Below, piece after piece: positions 12,001-24,740 of a stretch of DNA of 64,000 nucleotides. The stretch is from the NCBI GenBank assembly GCA_905183005.1, contig CAJJDO010000040.1, positions 344,385 to 408,384 of the forward strand, given 5' to 3'. Each line of letters starts with the position of its first letter. The stretch's first letter is position 1. The notes beneath the pieces are model-generated. The model was not told the origin of the DNA. It saw nothing but the letters and a program-made list of their open reading frames with translations, and made no database searches. Position numbers and translations under genes: made by a program. Source of the stretch: Paramecium pentaurelia (lineage: Eukaryota; Ciliophora; Oligohymenophorea; Peniculida; Parameciidae).

Positions 12001-14925
12001 CTTATTTTTTTTATGTTAATTATTAAAGCTAACATTCTAATTAGTATATCTTTTATCTATCACTTTCAAGAGATTAAACCTCTCTAATAGTTTCAATTAC
12101 TACTTAATTTTTTCTTCTATCTAATTCATAATATTTAGTTTTCCATAATTATAGTTCTTCCTCTAGTTAAGCAATCAGTTTGATGTCTTCCTAACTTCTA
12201 ATTTGTACTGTTTCTCTAATAGTTTCCCTTATAACATCTTACTTTGAATTGCTTAATTATTAAATCTATAATTTTAAGAGTTGTATTTACTATTCTAATT
12301 CTTAAATCTTATATTTATCAGATGATGAAGATACTTCAATAGTTTCAAGTTTAAATTCCTACTTTCTTTAAAGTAATTTCTCAAATTCAAATGTCTTATC
12401 CTATAATTATCTATCTAAATCTCTACATTTAATTTTTAAAGATTCAATTTCATATTCTAATTGCTTGATTCTCTTTGTTTCATCTTATTTCTAAATTTAT
12501 ATAGTGTATGTTGTAATTTATTCTTGATACTTTTCTTCTCTAATTTTAATCTCTTTTTATAGTTAAATTATTTCCATTTCTAGCTCTTAAATTCTTTATT
12601 TATCATAATTTGATTTCATATCAATAATTGTGTGTGATTCAAATTTAGATCTAATTTCTACCAACTATTATCTAATTTCTTGATGCTTTTATTATTCATC
12701 ATAGAACTTATCTTTCCACAATTTTACTTGAATTTCCATTTCTTAATATTATTATTAAATCATTCTATAATCTCTTCTCATTTTTTCTAAGTCTCTTTGA
12801 TAATTATCTAATTCAAATTAATATTAATTAGTTTATTAGATTTCAATTTTCTTTTCTTATTATTATTTAATATCTATAATATCTTTAGAGTATTTGTTTT
12901 ATAAATTTAAAATACTTTTTTATTCGATTAACAATTAATCATTCAATTATTTAACTTAATTTTATTATTCTAATAATTTTTCATTAACCTACTTAAGTTA
13001 AACTTCATAATATTCTTTTAAATTGGATTATTAATTAACTTCCTCAATTTTAAATGAGAATTCTTTCTTCTACAAAAATAATTAATTTTCTAATTAAATT
13101 ATTTATCTTTCTAGTTCAATTATTCTATTTTTTTCTTTTTCCGATTATCTTTAGAAATTGATCCCTCCTTCTTTTTTTAATCTTTCATACTGATTTGTTA
13201 ATGATTGGTTCTCTATTTCTAATGACTAAAAATGTTACCTTAGAGTGGATATTTCAGATTCATATTTTTTGTTTATCTTTTTTAATTGATCATCTATTTA
13301 TTATTATTTTTATCTATCCCAATCTTATTTTTCTATTTTTAATTATTCCTCAAATATAATTCGAAGTTCTTTTTCCATATTATTCAATTTATATTATAAC
13401 TTTTAAATTGATTCATCTTTTTCTCTAACCAAATAATCTACATTTGTGTTCTTATTCTAATGATATATTACTTATTATTCAAGTTCTTTGGTTTCAATTT
13501 TATATGCATTTATCTATTAATTTAATTAATTTATTGTGTTTTCTAAAGTTCTAATTTAAGTTTTATATCTATCACTTTCAATACTATTTCTTGTTTAATT
13601 TTCCAATTAAGTAATACTTAAACGATATCCATTATTTAATTCCTTTAATTATTTAATTTCTGCAATCAAGATTTCTACTTCTTCTTTTATTTATTCATTA
13701 TCATTTCTATAATAATTAATTTATTCCTCTTATTCAATTATTTTCATTCTATAACTGTCATAATCTTTCATCTTGATTTCTAATGAAATATATCTTTATT
13801 TCCAACCCTCTAATTCATTTTGAATATTATGAATTTAATAGCTATCTCTTTATATTTTATCATTTTATTATTATTCAATTTATTTTTTAGTTTCATTTAT
13901 TCTAATTTCCATCTAAATAATTCTTCTTTCACTTTCTTCTTTTTGTATTTCAACAATTTAACATTTTTCCTACCATTATCGACATTAAGTTTAATAGAAA
14001 CTCATTTCTTATTTTAGTTAATCAATTTGATATTACATATTACTCTTTGATTCAGCCATAGCAGATTCAAGTTTCATTTAATTTTAATTATGTGCTTCAA
14101 TCAATATTTGAATATCATTATCCATCTCCTTCATTTTCTAATTTAATGTTTGTATAGTTCTTTCATATAATTCTTTATCTGATGATCGTATCTAAACTTC
14201 AGATTGATATCTCGCAATTTCTTAAGTCAATCTAATAATTTCATTTTAAGTTATAGAGTTCCTTTATTCTTTCACTTATTTAATTTCTATTTCTAAATTT
14301 TATGTCCTACTTCTATATGTTTGGATTTCTTATTCATATTTAGTTTTTAATCTCAAGAATTCTTCAACTTATTTCTTCTATTGTTGTAACAGAGCATTTA
14401 ACTATGATATTTCTTTATTATTAAATAAGATTTTACCTTGTTAATATTTGATCTATTACTAAGTCATTGTAGATATATCTTGTTTGTATCTAATCATGAG
14501 AGTTGATTATTCAGCATCTTAAGAATTTCTCATCAAGAGTTGAGATCTCAATTTAGCTAACTCCTATTATGCAGCTTCTAATTCTGCTTATGTAATCATA
14601 TATTTCTATTTAAGATTATAGCTCTCCCCTGACATCTATTTTAATTACTAATTATCCTTATCCAATTGTTCAATCACCTCTTTCAATTTATGATTATCTT
14701 AAAGTAATTCTTCATATCGTCTATATATTCAATTAGTAGATTACTTATCTTCAAAAAGAGTACTCTTTCTTCCGTTTTAAATATTGTCACTTATTCGTCT
14801 AAAATATATATATTATTAATTTACTTATCAGTACTTACTACTATTCCTGATGTAGTTTAATACTTATCATAAGTTATTGATTGTCTACTTTAAGATAAAG
14901 GAACTTGTAGGTATTATTGATTCAT
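6087..14925 (-). CDS. giant repeat-containing coiled-coil protein, about 2,906 residues
   Basis: Spliced frame of 2,907 codons from ATG at 14925 to TGA at 6087. Introns: 14799-14824, 14721-14744, 6607-6629, 6470-6491 and 6141-6163. The reading frame before and after the repeat array agrees, so the array is coding. The first about 1,000 residues are long Gln/Glu/Lys coiled coil; the middle carries 25 near-identical 44-residue repeats (7904-11219) with diverged copies on both sides at similar spacing; the C-terminus is short coiled coil, then a Ser/Asn-rich non-helical tail ending DEKLYK. No motor, kinase or membrane segment is visible. A filament or scaffold of the cortex or basal body is plausible; I cannot name the protein. 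Confidence 0.85.
7904..11219 (-). repeat. tandem array of 25 copies of a 132-bp (44-codon) unit
   Basis: The landmark GAAGGAACTTC recurs at exactly 132-bp steps from 8016 to 11184 (24 steps, 25 copies). Copies appear identical at base level apart from the edges. The unit is a multiple of three and holds no TGA in the coding frame. Each encodes a helical Gln/Lys/Glu segment beginning QADKLRIQQLEQQL and closing with a Val/Glu/Ile-rich stretch VVTERIEVPS. Diverged copies at about 126-132-bp spacing extend to roughly 7500 and 12300. Confidence 0.95.
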
Positions 14926-14969
14926 AATTGAATAATTATAATTGATATTTGATATAAATTTATGATAAA

Positions 14970-16765
14970 TCACAACTATAGGGCAAATGACAAAAATAAA
15001 AATACTAAAATAGAAATTATGATATTTCTCTTTGAATCTTAATTCTATCTTTGAATAATAAATATCATTAATATATTTGAGCATTATTTGAATCTCAAAA
15101 GACTTTTTTCAATCATCTGCAACCTTATTATTAAATTATTGATTTGTTAAATTTACACTCTCTCTTTTTCTGGTATTCTTAATATATTTGGTATTAGATA
15201 TGAATATTTTTTCATTTAATCATAATTATTAATTATATCTGAATTTTATAGACTCCAAAATCCTACTTATGCTAAAAATGAATGAATAGTTTAATATGTT
15301 TAATCTTACTACTAATTTAGAAGAGCCTAATTAAAGAATTCTTTTATATTATTAATTGAATTAGACAATTAATTTTATATTTCAATATTAGTAAGATCTA
15401 TATGTTGATCTTCTAATGTAATTGCTGTTGCAAATAAGGATTCAAAAATATATTCTACATTTTCAATATTAAGGAAAATATTTGAGAAATATTAATGTAC
15501 AATTTGTATTTTATCTTAATATTCAACTTTAATTCTTGTCTTGCTCTTGCTTATATGTGTCAATACATTTTTCACTAAATAAGCATTTTCATTTTTATCA
15601 ACAAGAATAAAAATTAGATTTTACTATAATAATTGTTAAAACTAAACTATATTAAGTGATCTAAATTTAATTGTATCTATTTCAACTTCTTCTTCAATTA
15701 AATATTTGAGTGATTACTTTGTTCTTAATACAATTTTCTTTTCATATACCTCTCTACTTTATGGTTTTATATAAATATTATAATAATTTTAGGTATCATC
15801 ATCTTACTTTAAATTTTACTAATTCTCAAAATTTAATCTTAGTTAAATCAACTTTGTTAAGAATTTATTGTTTTCACTTAAATAAATCTCATCTACCTAC
15901 TCCATTCTAAATATTTCATTAATAATACCTACAAATTGGACATTTCTTAGAATTATTTTAATCCTATGTCATACATGCTTTACAAAAACTATGTCCACAT
16001 TTCATAGATACAGGATCATTCATTGCATTGTAACAAATTACACAATCTAATTGTTGTAATACATTATTCAAAATAGTTTCTATTATTTCTGGTGTCAAAT
16101 TTGATTTTAATTTACAATCAAAAGATGTTATAGCTTTTATAAATTAATCTATTCCTTAATAAGATGTTGTGCATTATATAATTCTATTGTATTTTTAATA
16201 CTATCTTAAGTTTTATAATATTTAAGGATTATTTTATGAACATTTCATAAATGATTTTAATATGGAATCTAAACTTATTAAAATTTAATATTTAGTTGTT
16301 TCTGATATTTAATTTTGAAGAATTATGAAAATCAATTCTAGTATTTTATATAACTAATAAATTAAATCATAATATTACTTATTTCTATTCTTTAAATTTG
16401 TTTGGATTCTTTAAAGTTTCTACTATATAATTAGATTCTTCATCATTTGTAGAATAATAAATTATTTATAAAATATCTAGTATATACTTCTAATTGTTAA
16501 TTAAGTTTCTATTATTGAGCAATATTAATGGTTTCATAAGGCTTGCTTAATTTTCTAAAGCTTTAGTGCATACGTTTGTAAATTACTTATTAGATATTTC
16601 AATTTATTCTTTATTCTCTTTTAATTGAATAACACTTTGAATTTTAGGATCTTATTCTTTTATTAGTTCTTTCAATCTTTGGTTCAAAAGACTTTAATAT
16701 TTGAAAAAGGACCAAATTTTCTTTGATGCCCAAACCTTTTTTATAATCTCAAATTAATTATTCAT
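14970..16765 (-). CDS. RING-finger protein with C-terminal membrane anchor
   Basis: Probable E3 ubiquitin ligase of 582 residues. An all-helical N-terminal half of about 250 residues precedes a RING-HC finger (CVICYNAMNDPVSMKCGHSF, then CKAC and CPIC), which supplies the eight zinc ligands. A further unrecognised region of about 280 residues follows, and the protein ends with a hydrophobic anchor (ISILVFLFLSFAL). Introns at 16354-16378 (25 nt) and 15907-15928 (22 nt); the second falls directly after the last RING codons. The neighbour at 16802-17953 has the same RING-to-anchor plan, suggesting an old tandem duplication. Target and membrane are unknown. Confidence 0.85.
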
Positions 16766-16801
16766 TTTATTTATTATTATAATTAAACATACAATAATTT
16801 C

Positions 16802-17953
16802 TCAGATTCCAATGACTCTGTAATAAAATGCAAAAAATAATAATAGCACAATGATTATTAATTCAGTTTTATTATTAATTCTTTCTTTATCCCCTGGAAT
16901 TTTGAAAACCATTAATGGATTTGTTATATTTTAAAATCTTTACAATACTTAAGAGATTTAAATCAATCTCTCTATACTATTATTGGCATTGAAAATTCTA
17001 GTCCTCTCTTAATCTGTTAAATGTAAAATACAAGGGATAACAAAACTAATATGTTTTAAGGCTTTCTCATTCCTTAAAATATTACTCCTAAGAATTTCAA
17101 ATAATTGAAGTCTATGAAAAAATTCTTCAAAATATTTAGCAGTATATGAGTCAATAAGTTAAGGTAAATGAGAAGCCAATTATTATCTTATAGTATCTAT
17201 TAAATATTTGATCTATTAATCAGTTTATAAAGTGAAAAAAATAGGTTCTTCATTAATTTCTTAAACCTTAGCAACATTTAATGGGATCTCTTTTTCAATT
17301 CTAAATGTTTCAGGTTTAATTTATAAAACTTTCATTTGTTCCTTAACTTGAACACTTAAATCAATTAATTTAGAATTTATTACAACCTTAATAACAATAA
17401 CTAGAGTAGCAGTCTGAGAGAATTAATTACAAAAATTTTACTTCTTAAATTGAATGATTTTTATTTGGATTTGTTAACAATATTAATGAATCTCTTTTTA
17501 AGATTTTATATATTTAATCTTCATTTAAATCTTTGAATTAATTTATATTAAGATGTACATTTTAATTGGTATAAGGTATAATTAGAGATTTAGTTTCAAA
17601 AATCAAATATTATTTAATACTATTTTCTTAAAATTGTTTTGCAATAATTTAATCAAAAAGTCTAGGTTTAACTTTTTTTTTATTTTATTCAATAAATAAT
17701 TCATTAATTTCTTTAACAACAGATTTAACTAAAAAGTTTTCTTGAATTTTATTAATGATATTTGTAATAGGATATCTAATTTATTAATTATATATAAAAA
17801 ATACAAGCATTCTGGACATTAGGGTTTAAGATTAACTGATCGAACAATACATTCCCTACAAAAAGTATGACCACAAACAATTGTTATAGGTTCTTCAAAT
17901 AATAATTAACATGATGGACATTTGCATTCCTAATATATTTTTTACAATTTCAT
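16802..17953 (-). CDS. RING-finger protein with C-terminal membrane anchor (paralogue of neighbour)
   Basis: 364-residue probable E3 ligase. The RING-HC finger is at the very start: CKCPSC, then IVCGHTFCREC and CPEC, within the first about 50 residues. A 270-residue region without a recognised fold follows, and the chain ends in a strong hydrophobic segment (ELIIIVLLLFFAFYY) close to the stop, fitting a tail-anchored protein. Introns at 17776-17804 (29 nt) and 17414-17441 (28 nt). The start is chosen as the ATG at 17953, giving eight residues before the first Cys-rich motif. The next gene begins 36 bp beyond its stop, on the same strand. Confidence 0.85.
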
Positions 17954-18173
17954 TAAATTAAATTTAAATTTATTATGTGATTCCTAATCTACTTCTTAAG
18001 TATTTTAAAGGTGAATTAATTCTTAATCATTGTATTTATCAGAGTTAAATGATTCACTTTATTACATAAATTAAAAAAAATTAAAAATTAATATAATTAT
18101 TAAAATCAAATAATTCTTTTATAGAAATATAGAAAATATATTTATGAGTATAGATATAATAATTGTTAAAAGA

Positions 18174-20039
18174 TCAAAATTGTAATTTATGCAATTAACT
18201 CATTGTTAAAACTTTCTCTGCAACTTAAACAGTTTTTTTAAATTTTTTATTTTCTTAAACTTGTACTAAATACTATTGGATACTAATAATATATATAATT
18301 TACATTATCATATAAGGTATGTTTCTTTTTAGTTGTTCTATCTGTTGGTTACAATAATTATGAAGCTAAATCTAAGGATAATAATTCTTTATGCATTTCA
18401 TTTTTTCTAATTTATGTTTACATTCTTTAATGCTCTTCTTTCATCTCTTTAAATTCATCCTTCATTTACTTTATCTGTTATTCCAATAAATATGTATATT
18501 CTTAAAATTTATCTCTTTCATCTACAATCTTATAATAATCATTATTAAGTTCTTCCAAAACCAATTAATTTGGATCCATATGTATTTCTATATCATCATC
18601 ATCTTCCTTAATAGTTTTTCCTTATTTACGAGCCTTTTTAAGTTCCTCCTTCTTCTTTTAGGCTTATGTTCTTTACTCACTTAGTTTATCTCTTATAAAT
18701 ATACTTAACCCACTTTCAAACATAGGATCCTTTCTATCCTTAACTTCATTTGGTTAATAGTATCTTTTTGCAACTAGATCTTTGTATACATCTAATAAGT
18801 ATAATGGAGCAATTATTTATTTTTCTAATTATGATGCTGCACTTTTATCATCTTATTTCATTTTGTTTACATCAATTTCAAAAAAATTATTCATCAATTA
18901 AGATGGACTTTATTAATCTTTTTTACTAACAGCTTTATATGCATAAGATAATTCATCTACTAATGCTACTACTTTTCTTTATAATCCTTATTATTCATCT
19001 TTGAATTATTTTTCAAATGATTCTTTAAGTTTTTATGCTTCAAATCTAGTTAACATAGTTATAATTGAACAAGCACTTTAACCTGAAACAGTTGCAATAT
19101 CATCCAAATTTGATTTTGTTATTCTTAATAATAAACATTTCATTCTAGAAATAATATTATTCTCTTAATTTGCATTAATAAGAAATTGTTTTAATCCAAT
19201 TGTATCTCCTTATTTAAAGATAATAGATGGTTAATTTTATTAAAATTCAATTAATTCTCCATCTAAAACAATATAAAATACATTTGATGCTTAATGAGAT
19301 CTAATTAAAAGTTCTTAAGTTTTTGTTTCAATTAAAGTACAATTTTATACAAATGCACGTTTATCTCTTTAATCTAATTAATTCCAAAAATATCTTAAAT
19401 TTCTTGGTTCTTCTACTATTAATTTATCTTTCTTTTTTTTATTTGGTTCAGGATCTGGTTTTACTCCTAATTAATCTAACATAAACATTATTTTTTTAGT
19501 TGTTGTTTCTACTATTGTCTATTCAGGTAAACTCTAATATTCTTAACCTAAATATTGTTATGAAACTGAATTCAATGTAAAAAGTGAAATTTATTTATAA
19601 AGGAAAGTAGAAAACTCTGAATCACGTTTCTATAAAATTCTTAAATCATCTAATCTTATTATTGCTATATATCCTTCTTCTTTTGCAAAGTAATCAATTT
19701 ATTATACTTCACATCTGAAATATAAAAATTTATTTGATACCCTGCCAATTTTATACATGCCATATGACCTAAACAATCTCCTTCTGTCAATGTTATTTTA
19801 TGTTGATTTTCAACAAATCCATGTACTTATCCTTTCAATATAAATCCTAAAAAATCTACTGGCTCTCCTCTTCTTGTAATTTATGTTTTCTCTTTGAAAC
19901 TTAAAAATCTGAAGTACTCCTAAAATAATATCAATTATTTTTAAGTGAAAGGAGAGAAAAATTTAGTAGATTTTCTTAAAGTCTCTAAAGCAGGCATAAT
20001 TTGATCTTTTACTAATTCTGATTACAAACGTACTCTCAT
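18174..20039 (-). CDS. cyclic-nucleotide-binding-domain protein, 602 residues
   Basis: Probable cAMP/cGMP-sensing or related regulatory protein. Near residues 45-110 it has a beta-roll with the signature TRRGEPVDFLGFILKGQVHG followed by LTEGDCLGH, typical of cyclic-nucleotide-binding domains. A second, weaker beta-roll follows (SNVFYIVLDGELIEF and a FKQGDTIG segment). The Arg of the phosphate-binding cassette is not obvious, so ligand binding is uncertain. The C-terminal third is charged and helical with a Lys-rich stretch and acidic DDDDIEIHM. Introns at 19715-19740 (26 nt) and 18273-18303 (31 nt, the less certain one). Its start codon is only 13 bp from that of the divergent kinase gene. 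Confidence 0.8.
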
Positions 20040-20052
20040 TAAATTATTTATT
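20040..20052. promoter_or_regulatory. 13-bp gap between divergent start codons
   Basis: The cyclic-nucleotide-binding gene starts at 20039 on the minus strand and the PH-kinase at 20053 on the plus strand. Any promoter must overlap coding sequence or consist of these 13 AT-only bases plus flanks, and the two transcripts' 5' ends must be within a few bases of each other or overlap. Confidence 0.5.
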
Positions 20053-21652
20053 ATGATAAAAACTAAAAATATTGTCTAAATTGAAAAAATAGACAATACA
20101 GATTGGCCTATATTTAAATGTGATTAATCACGTAATAATATATTCTGGGATAAAAAGAATGATTAGAAATTAGATACAAACTAATTCATCATAAAAGATA
20201 ATCTATTTAGAATTGGAAAAAATAAATCTGTGCCAAAGTAATATACTTATTTATTAATGAAATCTGGAATATTAATATATTAGGATTCTAAAATAAAAGG
20301 AAAAATACAATTAAATCTTAAAATATTAATAAAGAAAATTGAATTAACAAATGAAGAAGATCATCTTTAATAAAAAATTGTTGCAATTAGAATTTAAAAA
20401 TATTAGAATTGTTTTATATATATTTGGAATCCAGAAAATCAGTATAATTATTTATTTATTTTAAGTATAGAGCATGCACAATAAATTGGTATAAAAAATT
20501 AGCACAATTTTGTGTTTCTTAAAATTTTGAAGGTTTTTATAAAATTATAGAGCCAATTGATCAAGGAGCTTTTAGTTCTGTATTTCTAGTCTCTTAATTA
20601 ATGCCAGAAGAATAAAGAAATAAAAAATTTGCTGCTAAAATTTATTCTTAATCTTTATAATAAAAGATTTCTGCAAAATAAATGAGAGTATATTTATATT
20701 AATATTAAGGATTTTGTGACATCTGAATGTTAAATTCTAAAAATTGCAAAATCTGAATTTATTGTAGAACTCTTTGAAGTTATTTAATTAGAAGATGTTA
20801 TAATTTTAATTTTAGAATATATTTAAGGAGGAACATTATCAAATTTAATTAAATAAAATGAAATTCATGAATTGATGTCAAGTGAGATTTGTCATTAAAT
20901 TATATTAGGATTAAAAGAAATACATAGGTATTATTTATAATTTATATATATATAGATGTGGTTATGTACATAGAGATATAAAATTAGATAATATTCTAAT
21001 ATATTAATTTAATCCTATTTAAGTTAAAATTATTGATTTTGGATTTGCTGAAAAAATAAATAAAAATTAACTTATAAATAAATAAGGAACACCAGGATAT
21101 ATTGCACCAGAATTATTTGATTTGGCTCCATACACAGAGAATTGTGAAATATTTAGTTTAGGAATTTTATTTTATATTTTACTCTGTGGAAATTTTCCAT
21201 TTAGAAGTACAAATTATGAAGGTAGATTTTAATATTTTATTAGAAAAGTTTTATTAGAAAGAAATAAGTAATGTTAAATAAGATTGTAATTAGATGAATG
21301 GAAAAATATCTCGTCTTCAGCTTAAAGAATGGTATAAAGAATGCTTGAGAAAGATCCTATTCGCAGGATTACTTTTTCGGAATTAACAATACTTTTAGAA
21401 TTGCATATTAGTAATTTAAAATCTAAAGGATCTCATTTAAGATAGAATCTCAATCAATCTGCCAATTCATCCAATATTAGAGGAATTACATATGAAATAA
21501 TTGAAAAATCTCCTAGCAAATTAGTTTAAGCTATCAAGGATAATGATGATGATGATATTGGTTTAGATGAAAATAGCCTAAATAATAATAATATTTGGAA
21601 TCTATAATAATCATGCAAATATTATAATAAATAAAAATGGATAACTTAATGA
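20053..21652 (+). CDS. PH-domain-containing protein kinase, 506 residues
   Basis: Serine/threonine kinase with an N-terminal PH-like domain of about 140 residues (hydrophobic strands, IYIWNPENQ, and a closing helix WYKKLAQF). The kinase domain follows: glycine loop IDQGAFSSVFLV, AAKIYS lysine, VHRDIKLDNILI catalytic loop, IDFGFAEK, PGYIAPELF and a RRITFSEL close. Introns at 20442-20470 (29 nt), 20688-20709 (22 nt) and 20928-20955 (28 nt). The first of these repairs what looks like a frameshift at the PH/kinase junction. Layout resembles AKT-like or other membrane-recruited AGC/CAMK kinases; substrate unknown. The tail is Asn/Asp-rich. Confidence 0.88.
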
Positions 21653-21665
21653 ATCTAAATATATT

Positions 21666-24600
21666 TCATTTATATTTAAATTATTTTAATTATGAATCCA
21701 AATTTGTTGAAAAGCAATTAAATTCTTATTCCAATTATTATAATAAACTATTTGTAACATTAAATTAATTAGTAATAATTTCTTTTAGTGCTTTTTATGG
21801 AATTTTTAACTTAGTACAAATATATTCTTAAACTTATTATTCTGTTTTAAGACTAAATAATTCATTTTTTATTATTTCACTCAAAAAATGAAGTATTTAA
21901 TCAAATTCTAATTATAATAATTCTTTTTAGTAAAAATACAATAAAAATAAAACACATTTATAAAATCCTTAAAATATTATATTCTATTATTACCTTTCCA
22001 TTATTAAATAATGAATATATCCCATATAATATTTAATAATGCTGATTGTAATGTAAATTAATATACTTGACTGAAAACAGTAATAACCCAAGCAGTTAAA
22101 TAATAAGATGCATCAACTTTTTACTTTCATAAATTAATCATATTTACTTTTTTAAAATGATGATATAAATTAGGTAAAAATAAGAATAATAATCTCTCAT
22201 ATTAATAGAATACTTTTTTCTAATAAAAATAATTTATCTAATAAATACCAGCATTTCAAATTCATTCTCAAAATATTATGAAAAATAATTATTCATTATA
22301 TAATCGAATACTATATATGTGACTTCTTCATCTTCAAATGTTAAATATAGATATCCTACAATATAATTCATTCCTTAACAATATCCAACTTCTTTATTAT
22401 GAAATGCATATGTTCTGAGGAATGATTATAATTTACTTGAAGGAACCTTTTCAAAATGTAATTGTAAAGACCTTTAAACATCCATAGTGATAATTTCTTC
22501 GTATTATTATATCTCTTATTATGCTTCTGATTTTTTTAATGCATAATCCATATTATTTTAAGCAGTTCTTAAATAGACTTTTAAATTTTATGCTCTATAA
22601 TATTGATTTTGTTCCATTTATGGTAAACTATTGTGAATAATGTAATATTTTTCAATAGCAAATCTTAAATGGAATTTAAAGGCTTTTGATACTAATAATA
22701 ATTATTAGGGTCTATCTTTATATGACAAATATTTAATTGATAATCTGATAGCATAAATTAATTTTGTTTAAGGGTTATTTAAACCAAATCTTCTATACTT
22801 ATCTTCTTTTCTTTATTTCATACCCAATCCTGAAGTATATTTTTAATTAAATGTAATTGCATTTTTTTCTTCCATAATTTATAATAATTTTTCTAATTAT
22901 ACTTTTTCTAATTTAATATCAGAATGAAATGCAAGCTCTAAAATTACATCTGTTCCTAATTAAGGAGAGACATTCAATTCACTAAGGAATGTGGCAATCT
23001 CATATAAAACAATATATTTTTATTATTAATATTTTTCTTTTTCTGAATATTATTATACTTATACAGCTCCAGTTATTTTTTTTAATCCTTTACTAATTAA
23101 TCCATATCCTTTTTTAACTAAATTAAATTATTAATCTAGAACTTGTTTTTACTAAAATTTAGTTGATTTAATATGTTCATATAAGGATCTCCATTTCTAT
23201 TTATTTTACCAAATATCTAATTTAGAAAAACTAGAAATCAAATGAGAGTTTTCTCCTTTTACAATTTTATATGATAATTATAAAAAGATATAGAATTCTT
23301 CTACATCAAAATCAGCATCTAATATTAAGAATACATGTTTAAAAATTGAACTAACTTCATTAAAAGAATCTTCTTATAGATTTAATTATTTGATTTTTCT
23401 CTTTTCAATTTCTTTTTATAATAAATTAATTAAGAATGATCTTCCTGATTATTTTGTCATTAATTATTTAACTCCTAAATACTCATGTGATAAAAATTAA
23501 TTAGATTTTGTTGAAGAAGTAGAATATGATCTATTTCTTGAATTATTGGCACTGTCATCTGATGTTTCTTGATTTTCCATAAGATCATTAATAAATTAAA
23601 TAATTTTTGTAGCTTATTCTTCATTCAATTATTCTCCAATCAAAGTCCATTCACTTCCTATAAATTGCAATGATTTTTTCTATTCTCCTCTTTTAATTTA
23701 ATCATAATTAATTTAATCAAATAATGAAAATTAAACTGTATCAGCTTACAATAAGTATAAAAATTACTTCCACTTTTTTTTAGCAATCTTTAAATTTAAT
23801 TTTGTAAATCTTAAGGTTATTTTTATGTGACTCGTAATTCTAATTAATTTAATTTATCTTAGTATATAGAATATACAGTTTCATTTGTTAACTTTTTCAT
23901 TAATGACAACATTATCTATTTAGAAAACTTGATTCTAATTTTAATTATAATATATTTACCTGTTTTCATCATTTAAATATATTTATTAATACCAATCTTT
24001 TATTTTTAAATCAAAATCTGTGAGTTTCTTATTTCCTTTCTCTATAATTTTTTTATAATCTTCTTATGCTTCTACTGCAATTTCTTTTAATTTGATTTAT
24101 TTTTCTGATGCTTTTACTAATTCTTCTTTACCTTTATTTCCTTTTGCTATCTCTCCAACTGTTCTTTCCATAACTAATTAACATTTATCTGCATTTTGCA
24201 TTAATCGTATATATTCTTCTTATTAATCTGAGATTTGCTTATTTAATGATTATATATTTGCAACATATTCTTTCATTTCTGAAGATAATTTTAAGTTTAT
24301 ATTTCTATAATTGCTCATGATTAGTTGATATGGTTCAAGAACCTAAGTCATTAATTATAAAATAAATAAACTTCGCTTTTCAAATTTTCACTTGTTTATT
24401 ACCACTATTGAGAATTTTAAAGTAAAAAGTTACTCAAATATTAGTAAACACATTCAATATTATCATCATCACCAGTGCCTTTAATTACAAATTCATGGAG
24501 TTTATCTGCAATTTTTTTTAAAGATGCTGAAAATATAGTACATGCTCTTTCTATTTCTTTGAACTGAAATATTTAATAATATATTACTGTTTTCTCTAAT

Positions 24601-24686
24601 TCTAATGTATTATTATTTGTATTTAAGAGATAAGAATGCAATTGCAAAAATTCTTATGATGTATATTCAATAAATTGATTAGCCAT
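21666..24686 (-). CDS. F-BAR plus TBC-domain protein (predicted Rab GTPase-activating protein)
   Basis: 946 residues after removal of seven introns: 24564-24587, 24343-24371, 23935-23959, 23745-23767, 22220-22248, 22124-22147 and 21968-21993. The first about 230 residues are a helical F-BAR-like unit (LEKTFKEIERACTIFSASLK and a long charged coiled coil). A middle region of about 350 residues is unassigned. The TBC domain follows, with MDVQRSLQLHF in place of the usual IxxDVxRT element and the hallmark GYCQGMNYIVGY; the glutamine finger YCQG is present, while the Arg motif reads DVQRS. It should act at membranes on a Rab GTPase. It converges with the kinase gene, only 13 bp between stops. Confidence 0.8.
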
Positions 24687-24740
24687 ATATTATTTATAAT
24701 ATATAGAAATCAGTATTATAAGATAACATTTAATAAATAT

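Noticed and set aside
20053..20560. Apparent frameshift between the PH-like and kinase parts
   Set aside because: A 29-nt intron at 20442-20470 joins the two parts and restores the conserved Trp helix of the PH domain.
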